A stretch of 7,442 bases of DNA, taken from positions 1-7,442 of the forward strand of contig WRAA01000101.1 of assembly GCA_009780445.1 (NCBI GenBank). Reading direction: 5' to 3'. Within the stretch, counting starts at the first letter, position 1; each line of letters opens with the position of its first letter. Shown here one piece after another: positions 1 to 6,359 of the stretch. Below the pieces are notes generated by a model, which was given only the letters and a program-made list of their open reading frames with translations, did not search any database and was not told the origin of the DNA. Position numbers and translations under genes: made by a program. The stretch comes from Defluviitaleaceae bacterium (lineage in GTDB: Bacteria; Bacillota; Clostridia; Lachnospirales; WRAA01).

Positions 1-169
1 CCTCCGTAAGCTCCGAAAAATTCTCGCTAAGCTGGCGTATCCGCGTGGTGTTGTAGAACGACACAACCTGCTGGGCAAACAGCGCGGAGTTAACGCCGAT
101 AACCAGCAGGATCAACAGCATCGTATACAGGAATATCTTGGCGAAAATGCCCGTTACGCCGCGCTTCAT
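1..169 (-). CDS. Sensor histidine kinase, N-terminal fragment (continues outside window)
   Basis: Only the first 56 residues are visible, starting MKRGVTGIFAKIFLYTMLLI. There is a positively charged N-terminus, then one membrane helix (about residues 10-32), then an outward-facing stretch from Gln33 (QQVVSFYNTTRIRQLSENFS) that would begin an extracytoplasmic sensor region. The start overlaps the response regulator stop as ATGA, the usual arrangement of regulator-kinase pairs. No HisKA or ATPase domain lies inside the window, so the call rests on topology and position. No clear Shine-Dalgarno sequence precedes it, consistent with translational coupling. Confidence 0.8.
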   Translation of the reverse strand, partial: MKRGVTGIFAKIFLYTMLLILLVIGVNSALFAQQVVSFYNTTRIRQLSENFSELTE

Positions 170-816
170 ACGGAATATCCCGCGCCGCGCACAGTCTTGA
201 TTATGTTCTCGGGAAGCTTCTGGCGCAAGTTCTTCATATGCGTCCAGACCGTGCTTTCGTCGCAGTCGAAGTCGTAGCCCCACACCCGCGAAAGTATCGC
301 CGCCGGCGAAAGCGTCTTGCCCCTGTTCTGCACAAGCAGCATCAAGATCTCGAATTCCTTGCGCGTGAGGGTGATGGGCGTGCCGTCATACTCCGCGCCA
401 AGCGCGTCCGGGTAGAGCGTCAGCTTGCCGTGTTGAACCTCCTTGCTAAGCACGCCGCTGCGCCGCAGAAGGGCTTCCGCACGCATCACCAGCAGCTGTA
501 TGTTAAAAGGTTTCGTCACATAATCATCGGCCTCGGCGGCAAAGGCGCGTATCTGGTTTTCTTCGTCCGCCAAGGCCGTTATCATCAGCACGGGAACATT
601 GCCAAGCTTGCGGATCTCCCGCAGAAGCTCGTGGCCGTTCAGACCCGGCAGCATAATGTCCAGGATCACAAGGTGGTATGTCTTGTCGTAGAACATTTCA
701 AGAGCCAAGGCGCCGTCCGCACAGGCATCCGCGATATAACCCGCTTCCCGCAAGTACGTAGTCACCATGCCCCTGATATGCTCGTTGTCCTCCACCACCA
801 ATATACGTATGTCCAT
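166..816 (-). CDS. OmpR/PhoB-family DNA-binding response regulator
   Basis: This 216-residue two-component regulator has an intact receiver domain (about 1-115): acidic pocket Glu9-Asp10, phosphoacceptor Asp53 in VILDIMLPG, Thr79, and Lys101 in DDYVTKPF with Tyr98 as the switch aromatic. The C-terminal winged helix (about 125-216) shows ITLTRKEFEILMLLVQNRGK, RVWGYDF, the recognition-helix region ESTVWTHMKNLRQKL and the closing IKTVRGAGYSV, typical of OmpR-type activators. The start ATG at 816 has only a weak AAGG site 6 bases upstream and comes 8 bp after the lipoprotein stop. Its TGA stop overlaps the ATG of the sensor kinase gene. The signal and target genes cannot be read from the protein; the operon position suggests it may control, or respond to the same cue as, the zinc importer. 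Confidence 0.95.
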   Translation of the reverse strand: MDIRILVVEDNEHIRGMVTTYLREAGYIADACADGALALEMFYDKTYHLVILDIMLPGLNGHELLREIRKLGNVPVLMITALADEENQIRAFAAEADDYVTKPFNIQLLVMRAEALLRRSGVLSKEVQHGKLTLYPDALGAEYDGTPITLTRKEFEILMLLVQNRGKTLSPAAILSRVWGYDFDCDESTVWTHMKNLRQKLPENIIKTVRGAGYSV

Positions 817-824
817 CAGCTGCC

Positions 825-1292
825 TTACTGAACCTGTGCTACGTCTTGGAACGCCCAGCCCGACACAAATTCTTCGCCGCGTTCGTCAAGCTCTGTCAGT
901 GATGTTACGTTTATGCGCAGGACGGTGTGCGCGCGGTTTGGCAGAGCCTCCACCACGCCCACGATCTGCACCCAGGAATCATTGGCCGGAGGCTCTATGT
1001 CCTCCAGCGTAAGCCCGAAGCCCAGCGGCTCGTAAGGCCCGCAGCAGCCTTCGGTATAACGGTAGCCAATGTGGATATAGCCGCCGTTGATCATGTCCGG
1101 AAAGCTTGCGAACATACCTTCATACATGATGGTACGCCCGAGATAGGACTGCGGATTCATGTGAATATCATTTATGCGCGACACGAAGAACCTTTCGTTG
1201 ATGACGAGTACGTCGTCATCCGCGCCCGCGGCCGCACTGCAACCTGTCAGGACCAGCACCACCGCTGTCAGTAACGCAACCAGCTTTCTCAT
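825..1292 (-). CDS. Small CC-motif lipoprotein, resembles the C-terminal domain of YcgQ/TIGR03943 proteins
   Basis: A 155-residue predicted lipoprotein of unproven function. Residues 1-18 form a signal peptide with lipobox LTGC (lipidated Cys18). The mature part looks beta-rich, with a pattern reminiscent of the soluble C-terminal domain of YcgQ/TIGR03943 proteins: a segment like INDIHMNPQSYLGRTIMYEG (40-59), an adjacent Cys pair (Cys83-Cys84, in GCCGPYEPLGFGL) and a late WVQIVGVVE strand. That domain normally follows membrane helices; here it is a stand-alone anchored protein. The two cysteines, with H44 and H74, could bind metal or form a redox pair, which is inference. The start at 1292 has a strong GGGGAGG 9 bases upstream and overlaps the znuB stop as ATGA, so an accessory role in metal handling outside the membrane is plausible. 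The domain match is from memory and moderate. Confidence 0.75.
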   Translation of the reverse strand: MRKLVALLTAVVLVLTGCSAAAGADDDVLVINERFFVSRINDIHMNPQSYLGRTIMYEGMFASFPDMINGGYIHIGYRYTEGCCGPYEPLGFGLTLEDIEPPANDSWVQIVGVVEALPNRAHTVLRINVTSLTELDERGEEFVSGWAFQDVAQVQ

Positions 1293-2125
1293 ACCGACAC
1301 ACCTCCCCTTCTAATGAACGATACGCCGCAAAACAGCAGGAACGCCGCAAGGTTTACGGCCACAACGGACGAACCGGGCGGCAGGTCATACCAGAACGAG
1401 AACACCATTCCGACAAAGAAGCACACAACCCCCACAACTGCCGCCGTGATAACTACGGTAAGGAATCTCTTGCACACACGCATCGCGCTGATCGCGGGGA
1501 ACAGCGTGAGGCTTGCGATAAGCAGCGCGCCCATCATGCGCATACCCACCACCACTGTCACGGCGGTGAGTATGGCGAGCATACTCTTGTAAAGCTCCAC
1601 ATTGGTGCCTGTGGCCTTGGCGAAGTTTTCGTCATAGGTCACGGCGAAGAGCTGCTTATAGAATAGTATGAACATACCCAGCACCGCGACACTAAGCGCG
1701 ATGCTAAAGTACATGTCGGCCTGTGTCATGGCGAAGATGCTGCCGAACATCACATTGCAGATGTGCAGCGTAAGGCCGGTTGTAAGGCTCACGACGATCA
1801 CGCCGATTGCCAGGCTGCTTGTGGAAACCAGGGCCACCGCGCTGTCGCCCTTGATCTTGCTGTTCTCGTTAAGCCTAAGCAGCAGGAAGGCCGCGCCCAC
1901 CACGATTGGCAAGGCCACCGAAAGCGGAGCGATCTCCACAACGCCGGCTATGGCCATCACGGCGAAACCCACATGGCTAAGCCCCGTGCCGATCATGGCG
2001 TAACGCTTCAGCACAAGGTTTACGCCAAGCAGGGCGGCGCACAGAGACACCAGCAGGCCAACCACCATGGCGCGTACCATGAAGGTGAAGGACATCATCT
2101 CGGCGATCATATCAAACAGCTGCAT
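1289..2125 (-). CDS. znuB: Zinc ABC transporter permease, ABC-3 family
   Basis: Membrane subunit that forms the translocation path and docks to ZnuC. The 278-residue protein is strongly hydrophobic, with about seven to nine membrane segments by eye. Conserved ABC-3 features are LVLKRYAMIGTGLSHVGFA (37-55, with the invariant Ser50-His51 pair), a cytoplasmic coupling segment around TYDENFAKATG, then GMRMMGALLIASLTLFPA, and a late PPGSSVVAV segment corresponding to the family's PxGxxIV. The start at 2125 is preceded by GGGGAGG with 8-base spacing and overlaps the end of znuC by 14 bp. Its TGA stop overlaps the next gene as ATGA. Sequence alone does not separate zinc from manganese permeases; the His-rich ZnuA partner favours zinc. 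Confidence 0.92.
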   Translation of the reverse strand: MQLFDMIAEMMSFTFMVRAMVVGLLVSLCAALLGVNLVLKRYAMIGTGLSHVGFAVMAIAGVVEIAPLSVALPIVVGAAFLLLRLNENSKIKGDSAVALVSTSSLAIGVIVVSLTTGLTLHICNVMFGSIFAMTQADMYFSIALSVAVLGMFILFYKQLFAVTYDENFAKATGTNVELYKSMLAILTAVTVVVGMRMMGALLIASLTLFPAISAMRVCKRFLTVVITAAVVGVVCFFVGMVFSFWYDLPPGSSVVAVNLAAFLLFCGVSFIRRGGVSV

Positions 2126-2828
2126 CGGAAGCGCCTCCCCTCAGAAACAACCGCCCGGCGTCTGTGCCCCTGTAGTCCAACGCGGAGCCGAAGAACAGCT
2201 GGTGGTTTTGCAGATGCAGTATGGTGCTTGCGTACTCCACCGCCGCGTGTATGTCATGGGAGATCATGACAATTGTTATGCCGTCCAACGACAGCTCCTT
2301 GATGGTTCTGTACAGCTCCGACGTGACAAGGGGGTCGAGACCGGCCACGGGTTCGTCCAGCAGCAACGCCTCCGACGCGGCGCACAACGCGCGGCCCAGC
2401 AGAACCCTCTGCTGTTGGCCGCCCGACAGCTCGCGGAAGCTCTTGCGCGCAATGGACGATATGCCCAGCCGCTCCATGTTCGCCAACGCGACGCGCTTAT
2501 CCTCCGCGGAATAGAACGGCCTAAGCCCGCGGCGGCTCAAACGGCCGGACAACACAACTTCGTGTACGCTTGCGGGGAAGTCCTTCTGCGCGGGTGTCTG
2601 CTGCGGAAGATAACCTATGGAGGTGGATTTTAGGCCGTCCCCAAAGGTGATGGAGCCAGACTTGGGGCTGATCAGCCCCAGTATTCCGTTCATGAGGGTG
2701 GTCTTGCCGGATCCGTTCTCGCCGACGATGCAGAGGTAGTCGCCCTTGTTCACCGTAAAGTCAAGCCCGGCAACAACCGTCCTGCCGTCGTAGGCAAATG
2801 AGGCGTTACTGCATGTTATCAGCGGCAT
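2112..2828 (-). CDS. znuC: Zinc ABC transporter ATP-binding protein
   Basis: Cytoplasmic ATPase that powers the importer with ZnuB. The 238 residues include all ABC signatures in order: Walker A GENGSGKT (36-43), Q-loop at YLPQQ (Gln76/77), signature LSGGQQQR (134-141), Walker B ALLLDEP (154-160), D-loop AGLD, and switch His191 in MISHD. The length and the VHEVVLSGR segment (88-96) fit the zinc/manganese uptake class. Translation starts at ATG 2828, with GGGAGG 10 bases upstream inside the znuA coding region, and the TAATG junction indicates coupling to znuA. The 3' end overlaps znuB by 14 bp. All catalytic motifs look intact. Confidence 0.93.
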   Translation of the reverse strand: MPLITCSNASFAYDGRTVVAGLDFTVNKGDYLCIVGENGSGKTTLMNGILGLISPKSGSITFGDGLKSTSIGYLPQQTPAQKDFPASVHEVVLSGRLSRRGLRPFYSAEDKRVALANMERLGISSIARKSFRELSGGQQQRVLLGRALCAASEALLLDEPVAGLDPLVTSELYRTIKELSLDGITIVMISHDIHAAVEYASTILHLQNHQLFFGSALDYRGTDAGRLFLRGGASDAAV

Positions 2829-4072
2829 TAGTTTAACGCCTCCCTCATAACCTCTAAGTTACGCCACGATATTTCAAGATATGTCAGCCCGGCGTTAAAG
2901 TCGGCATGGCTTACGTTGTGCGCGGAATGTATCTCCAGCTGCCTCGCGCCCGTGGCCTCGGCAATCACGTTGGATATCAGGCGGTTCGAGAATTCGATAT
3001 GCAGGATCACAGGGATGTCCTCCGCGCGTACCTTTTCTATCAGGAAGGCGATTGTGGCGGGGCTTGCCTGTGTCTCCGCCGAACAGCCCGTGAAGGCGGC
3101 GTAGTACGTCAGCCCGTATGCGTCCATCAGGTAGCGGAAGGGGAATCTGTCGCCGAATATCAGCGTGTTGCGCGCGGCTCCCGCCACAACTTCGGCGAAG
3201 GCGCGGTCAAGCTCTTCCAGCTCCTCAATGTACGCCGCGGCGTTTGCTCTGAAAAACTCGGCGTTGTCCGCGTCCATCTCAGCCAAGACTTCCGTCAGCG
3301 ACTGTACAATCAGTATCGCGTTGCGCGGAGACGTCCAGACATGCTCGTCGTATTCGTCCTCGTGGCTGTGGCCGTGGGAATGGCCGCCGTGGCCGTGACT
3401 ATCATGCCCGTGATCGTCATGGTCGTGTCCGTGGCTGTCGTCATGGCTGTGGTTGTAGCTGTCGTGGCCGTGGCTGTCGTCATGGCTGTGGCCGTAGTCG
3501 TTGTCATGGCCGTGGCTATCATGTCCGTGGTCGTCATGGTCATGGCCGTGGTGGCCGTGGCTGTCGTCGTGGCTGTAACCGTAGTTGTCGTGGCCGTGGC
3601 CGTCGTCGTGGCTGTGGTCATGACTATGGCCGTGTCCGTGGTCGTGTCCGTGGTCATGGTAGATCTCCATACCTTCTACGAGTTCCATAAGCACCGCGTC
3701 TACCATGTCCAGCAGGGTCATGGTGCGCAGTGCGTCGCCCCGGTTCAGCGAGGCCAGCAGAGGCTCCACCCATGTATCGCCGTGTCCGCCCACATAGATG
3801 AGAAGGTCGGCGTTGTTAATGGCGATCATATCGCGCGGCGAAGGGTCGAAGCTGTGGCTTTCCGCGCCGGGCGAGATCAGCATGGTAAGATCCACCCGGT
3901 CGCCGGCTATCTGCCGCACAAAGTCATACTGCGGGAAGATCGTGGCGATGACGCTCAGGCGCGAATCTTCGCGGTTTGCGCCCTCCGCGGCGGGCTGCTG
4001 CTGCGCACAGCCGGCCAGCATCATCACGGCCGTTATCGACAGCGCGGCGGCTGTGGTTATAAGTTTTCGCAT
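2828..4072 (-). CDS. znuA: Zinc ABC transporter substrate-binding lipoprotein (ZnuA/AdcA type) with very long His-rich loop
   Basis: Extracellular zinc-capture component of a cluster A-I (ZnuA/TroA, SBP_bac_9) importer. The 414 residues start with a lipoprotein signal (MRKLITTAAALSITAVMMLAGC) whose lipobox LAGC puts the lipidated Cys at 22. The N-lobe has IATIFPQYDFVRQIAGDRV and the first metal His, H73, in GAESHSFDPSP. Residues 139-237 are a charged loop with 38 His, mainly alternating with Gly, Asp and Ser. It ends just before DEHVWTSP with the second ligand, H244. The usual third His is replaced by Asp308 (FGDRFPFRYL), followed by FTGCSAET, HIEFSN and HSAHNVS (H382, H385). I recall these motifs from a clostridial ZnuA subfamily. 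The start is supported by AGGAG 8 bases upstream. The TAA stop shares its last base with the ATG of znuC. Zinc is the likely substrate because of the His-rich loop; Mn is the main alternative. Confidence 0.93.
   Translation of the reverse strand: MRKLITTAAALSITAVMMLAGCAQQQPAAEGANREDSRLSVIATIFPQYDFVRQIAGDRVDLTMLISPGAESHSFDPSPRDMIAINNADLLIYVGGHGDTWVEPLLASLNRGDALRTMTLLDMVDAVLMELVEGMEIYHDHGHDHGHGHSHDHSHDDGHGHDNYGYSHDDSHGHHGHDHDDHGHDSHGHDNDYGHSHDDSHGHDSYNHSHDDSHGHDHDDHGHDSHGHGGHSHGHSHEDEYDEHVWTSPRNAILIVQSLTEVLAEMDADNAEFFRANAAAYIEELEELDRAFAEVVAGAARNTLIFGDRFPFRYLMDAYGLTYYAAFTGCSAETQASPATIAFLIEKVRAEDIPVILHIEFSNRLISNVIAEATGARQLEIHSAHNVSHADFNAGLTYLEISWRNLEVMREALN
3362..3658 (-). repeat. Degenerate repeat tract encoding the ZnuA histidine-rich loop
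   Basis: This 297-base stretch encodes ZnuA residues 139-237. It is built from short imperfect units: SHDDSHGH occurs at residues 167-174, 196-203 and 209-216, and HGHDSHGH at 182-189 and 221-228. A longer block (168-189) recurs at 210-228 with a three-residue deletion, which suggests growth by slippage or unequal recombination. Spacing is irregular and the reading frame is kept throughout, so it is a coding repeat rather than an array. Confidence 0.85.
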
Positions 4073-4080
4073 GTCATCAT

Positions 4081-4085
4081 CTCCT
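4081..4085 (-). promoter_or_regulatory. Ribosome binding site of znuA
   Basis: AGGAG, 8 bases before the znuA ATG at 4072. It lies at the end of the second copy of the 17-bp duplication and within the 22-bp tex-znuA gap. Confidence 0.75.
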
Positions 4086-4115
4086 GTTTCATTGTCAGAC
4101 CTGCTTCATTGTCAG
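4082..4115 (-). repeat. 17-bp imperfect tandem duplication across the tex stop codon
   Basis: Two adjacent 17-base units, CTGACAATGAAGCAGGT (4115-4099) and CTGACAATGAAACAGGA (4098-4082), match at 15 of 17 positions. The first encodes the last residues of Tex. The second begins with the last base of the final Val codon plus the TGA stop, and its end supplies most of the znuA Shine-Dalgarno sequence. Confidence 0.85.
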
Positions 4116-6236
4116 GCTTATTCGCTTCTTGCCGGTGTCTACGCTAAGCACCTTTACGTCTACGATATCACCCACGCTGACGACTTCCAGCGGGTGCTTG
4201 ATGAACTTGTTCGTCATCTGCGAGATATGCACCAGGCCGTCCTGATGCACGCCGATGTCCACGAACGCGCCGAAGTCTACGATATTGCGCACCACGCCCT
4301 TCAGCGCGAGGCCTTCGTGCAAGTCCTCCATGGAAAGCACGTCGGAGCGCAGGATGGGCAGCGGCATGTCTTCGCGCGGGTCGCGCCCGGGCTTCTCCAG
4401 CTCCTTCACGATATCCTCCAGAGTGGGCTGACCCACGCCGAGCTTCTTGGCCAGATCCGCCGTGTCGCGCAGCTTCCCGCGTAAGTTGGCGGCGGTTTTC
4501 GCCTGTATGTCATGGGCGGTGTAGCCCAGGTATTCCAGCAATTGTGCGGCCGCGCCGTAGCTCTCCGGGTGTACGCCCGTGGAGTCCAGCGGGTTGGTTC
4601 CGCCGTTGATACGCAGGAAGCCCGCGCACTGCTCAAAGGCCTTCGGCCCCAAGCCCTTCACGGCCAGCAGGTCGCGTCGCGAGGCGAACCTGCCGTTGGC
4701 CTCCCGGTGCTTCAAGATGTTCTTGGACACTGTGGCGGACAGACCGGCCACGTAGGACAGCAGGGACGGCGAGGCCGTGTTAAGATCCACGCCCACGCTG
4801 TTTACACAGCCCTCCACCACGCCGCCCAGAGCTTCGCCCAAGCGTTTCTGGTTCATGTCGTGCTGGTACTGCCCCACGCCGATGCTGCGCGGGTCGATCT
4901 TCACGAGTTCGGCCAGAGGGTCTTGCAGGCGGCGGCCGATGGACACCGCCGAACGAAGCGCGACGTCGAACTCCGGAAATTCCTCCGCGCCCAGCTTCGA
5001 CGCGGAGTACACCGACGCGCCTGCCTCGTTTACGATAACGTAGAATACTTCGCGCCGGGTCTCTTTCAGCATGTCGGCCACGAAGGCCTCCGTCTCCCGC
5101 GAAGCCGTGCCGTTGCCTATGGCGATCACATCCACGCCGTGCTTGTGCATCTGCGGCAGAAGTGTTTTCTTCGCCTCGGCGGCCTTGTTGGCCGGCGGCG
5201 TGGGGTAGACCACGCCTGTATACAGCACGTTGCCGATGCCGTCGATGATACAGGCCTTGCAGCCCGTGCGGAAGCCCGGATCCAGCGCGAGTACTACCCT
5301 GTCCTTGATGGGAGCTTGCAGGAGCAGCTGCCGCAGATTCTCGGCAAAGACCTTGATCGCGCCTTCCTGCGACGTTTCGCTAAGCATGTTCCTGATTTCG
5401 CGCTCGATAGACGGCGCGAGAAGCCGGCTGTACGAATCCTTGATGGTATCGGCGATAACTTGCTCCGTAAACGGCCTGCGCTTGTTGATGGCCTTGCCCA
5501 AGGCGCGAAGGACATCCTGCTCCGGCGCATCCACGCTTACTTTCAGGAAGCCCTCGGCCTCTCCGCGGTTTACGGCCAGCACCCTGTGGCCGGCGCATTT
5601 CTTCACAGGCTCGGCGAAGTCGTAGTACATTTCGTAGACCGATTCCTTCGTGCTGTCCGCGGCCTTACACGCCAGCACAGCCTTGTCTGTGAAGATCCTG
5701 CGCACTATATCACGGTATGCAGCGTCGTCGGAAATTATTTCGGCCACGATGTCCAGCGCGCCGGCCAGAGCTTCCTCGGGTGTGGCCACTCCCTTTTCCT
5801 CGTTTATATATTCCTGCGCCGCAACAATGGGCGGCAGCGTCATTTCCTGTTCAAACACGGCCAAGGCCAGCGGCTCCAGCCCCTTTTCCTTGGCGATAGT
5901 CGCCCGTGTGCGGCGTTTCGGCCTGTATGGGCGGTAGATGTCCTCCAGAGCCACCAGGGTTCCGGCCGCGTCGAGAGCGGCGGATATCTCCTCCGTCATC
6001 TTGCCCATCTCGGTGATCAGGTTGCGGTACTGCTCGCGCTTCTCGTTCAAGCTTCGCAGGTACGCAAGCCTCTCCGCCATTTCACGCAGGATCTGATCGT
6101 CCAGCGAGCCCGTGGCTTCCTTCCTGTATCGCGCGATAAACGGTATCGTGTTGCCCTCGTCCAAGAGGTCGATAACAGCCTGTATGTAATGCTCCTTTAC
6201 CGCAAATTCCGTGTGCAGCACCTGTAAAATATTCAT
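4095..6236 (-). CDS. tex: Tex family S1 RNA-binding protein
   Basis: Tex is a cytoplasmic nucleic-acid-binding protein found across bacteria and related to the core of eukaryotic Spt6; it is linked to transcription and stress tolerance, with an incompletely defined role. From the start at 6236 the protein is 713 residues, typical for the family. In that numbering, the N-terminal helical region (about 1-310) carries the IPFIARYRKEATG and EDIYRPYRPKRRTRA motifs. The YqgF/RuvX-like fold starts near 317 (LALDPGFRTGCK). The helix-hairpin-helix region spans about 480-545 (SVGVDLNTAS and VKGLGPKAFEQCAGFLRI). The S1 domain covers about 641-710 (VRNIVDFGAFVDIGVHQDGL, then VHISQM). All domains look intact. 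An ATG 45 bases upstream (6281) would add 15 residues but lacks a ribosome binding site. The stop, TGA at 4095-4097, is 22 bp from znuA, so read-through transcription into the zinc genes is likely. Confidence 0.95.
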   Translation of the reverse strand: MNILQVLHTEFAVKEHYIQAVIDLLDEGNTIPFIARYRKEATGSLDDQILREMAERLAYLRSLNEKREQYRNLITEMGKMTEEISAALDAAGTLVALEDIYRPYRPKRRTRATIAKEKGLEPLALAVFEQEMTLPPIVAAQEYINEEKGVATPEEALAGALDIVAEIISDDAAYRDIVRRIFTDKAVLACKAADSTKESVYEMYYDFAEPVKKCAGHRVLAVNRGEAEGFLKVSVDAPEQDVLRALGKAINKRRPFTEQVIADTIKDSYSRLLAPSIEREIRNMLSETSQEGAIKVFAENLRQLLLQAPIKDRVVLALDPGFRTGCKACIIDGIGNVLYTGVVYPTPPANKAAEAKKTLLPQMHKHGVDVIAIGNGTASRETEAFVADMLKETRREVFYVIVNEAGASVYSASKLGAEEFPEFDVALRSAVSIGRRLQDPLAELVKIDPRSIGVGQYQHDMNQKRLGEALGGVVEGCVNSVGVDLNTASPSLLSYVAGLSATVSKNILKHREANGRFASRRDLLAVKGLGPKAFEQCAGFLRINGGTNPLDSTGVHPESYGAAAQLLEYLGYTAHDIQAKTAANLRGKLRDTADLAKKLGVGQPTLEDIVKELEKPGRDPREDMPLPILRSDVLSMEDLHEGLALKGVVRNIVDFGAFVDIGVHQDGLVHISQMTNKFIKHPLEVVSVGDIVDVKVLSVDTGKKRISLTMKQV

Positions 6237-6245
6237 ATAGCAATT

Positions 6246-6251
6246 CCCTTT
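6246..6251 (-). promoter_or_regulatory. Ribosome binding site of tex, fixing the start at 6236
   Basis: AAAGGG lies 9 bases before the ATG at 6236. The alternative in-frame ATG at 6281 has no such site and overlaps the proposed -10 box, so the shorter reading is preferred. Confidence 0.7.
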
Positions 6252-6277
6252 CGGTCGATTTCCTACCGCATAACTAC

Positions 6278-6306
6278 ACATTACACCATCTGCGGCTCAT
6301 TGTCAA
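6278..6306 (-). promoter_or_regulatory. Likely sigma-A promoter of tex (and perhaps of the whole zinc operon)
   Basis: A perfect -35 hexamer, TTGACA, lies at 6301-6306. Two overlapping -10 candidates follow: TAATGT at 6278-6283 with 17-base spacing (3 of 6 consensus positions), and TGTAAT at 6280-6285 with 15-base spacing (5 of 6). Neither is ideal on both sequence and spacing. The position between the flagellar terminator and the tex ribosome binding site supports the call and would give a 5' leader of roughly 35 bases. No operator palindrome was seen around it. Confidence 0.55.
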
Positions 6307-6323
6307 TACTTGTTAAACGAACT

Positions 6324-6354
6324 ACAACCGGCACATATTAGCTGTGCCGGTTGT
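6324..6354 (-). terminator. Hairpin terminator after the flagellar genes
   Basis: A perfect 12-bp inverted repeat (ACAACCGGCACA and its complement) encloses a 7-base loop, starting 5 bases after the flagellar stop codon. On the minus strand it is followed by a modest T-rich run (AGTTCGTTT), so it most likely ends the flagellar transcript. The plus-strand side is also followed by a few T residues (TTTATGTTATA), but no plus-strand gene is present, so a two-way role is not needed. The short U-tract is the weak point. Confidence 0.75.
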
Positions 6355-6359
6355 TTATG

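Noticed and set aside
3310..3657. Thr-rich minus-strand frame within znuA (alternating TTAT-type residues)
   Set aside because: It is the shifted frame of the His/Asp/Gly repeat and starts inside the repeat tract.
3362..3658. Possible CRISPR-like or minisatellite array
   Set aside because: Units are degenerate, have no regular spacer length and keep the ZnuA reading frame, so this is a coding low-complexity loop.
2906..4147. Long plus-strand open frame (413 codons) antisense to znuA, with a Val/Ala/Met-rich hydrophobic stretch that could be read as membrane helices
   Set aside because: His codons CAC/CAT and Asp codon GAC read as Val and Met codons on the opposite strand, so the stretch mirrors the His-rich loop. 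The protein matches nothing I recognise, and the znuA frame is clearly real.
4512..6227. 571-codon plus-strand open frame opposite tex
   Set aside because: GC-rich codon use leaves the antisense frame open. The minus strand encodes a full, recognisable Tex protein and the antisense product has no family features.
6237..6281. Extended N-terminus of Tex from the ATG at 6281
   Set aside because: It has no ribosome binding site, overlaps the likely -10 box, and the extra 15 residues are unlike Tex N-termini; ATG 6236 has AAAGGG at good spacing.
6324..6354. Hairpin as a riboswitch or regulatory leader of tex
   Set aside because: It is a single perfect stem right after the flagellar stop codon and upstream of the tex -35 box, so it would not be in the tex transcript; a terminator explains it.
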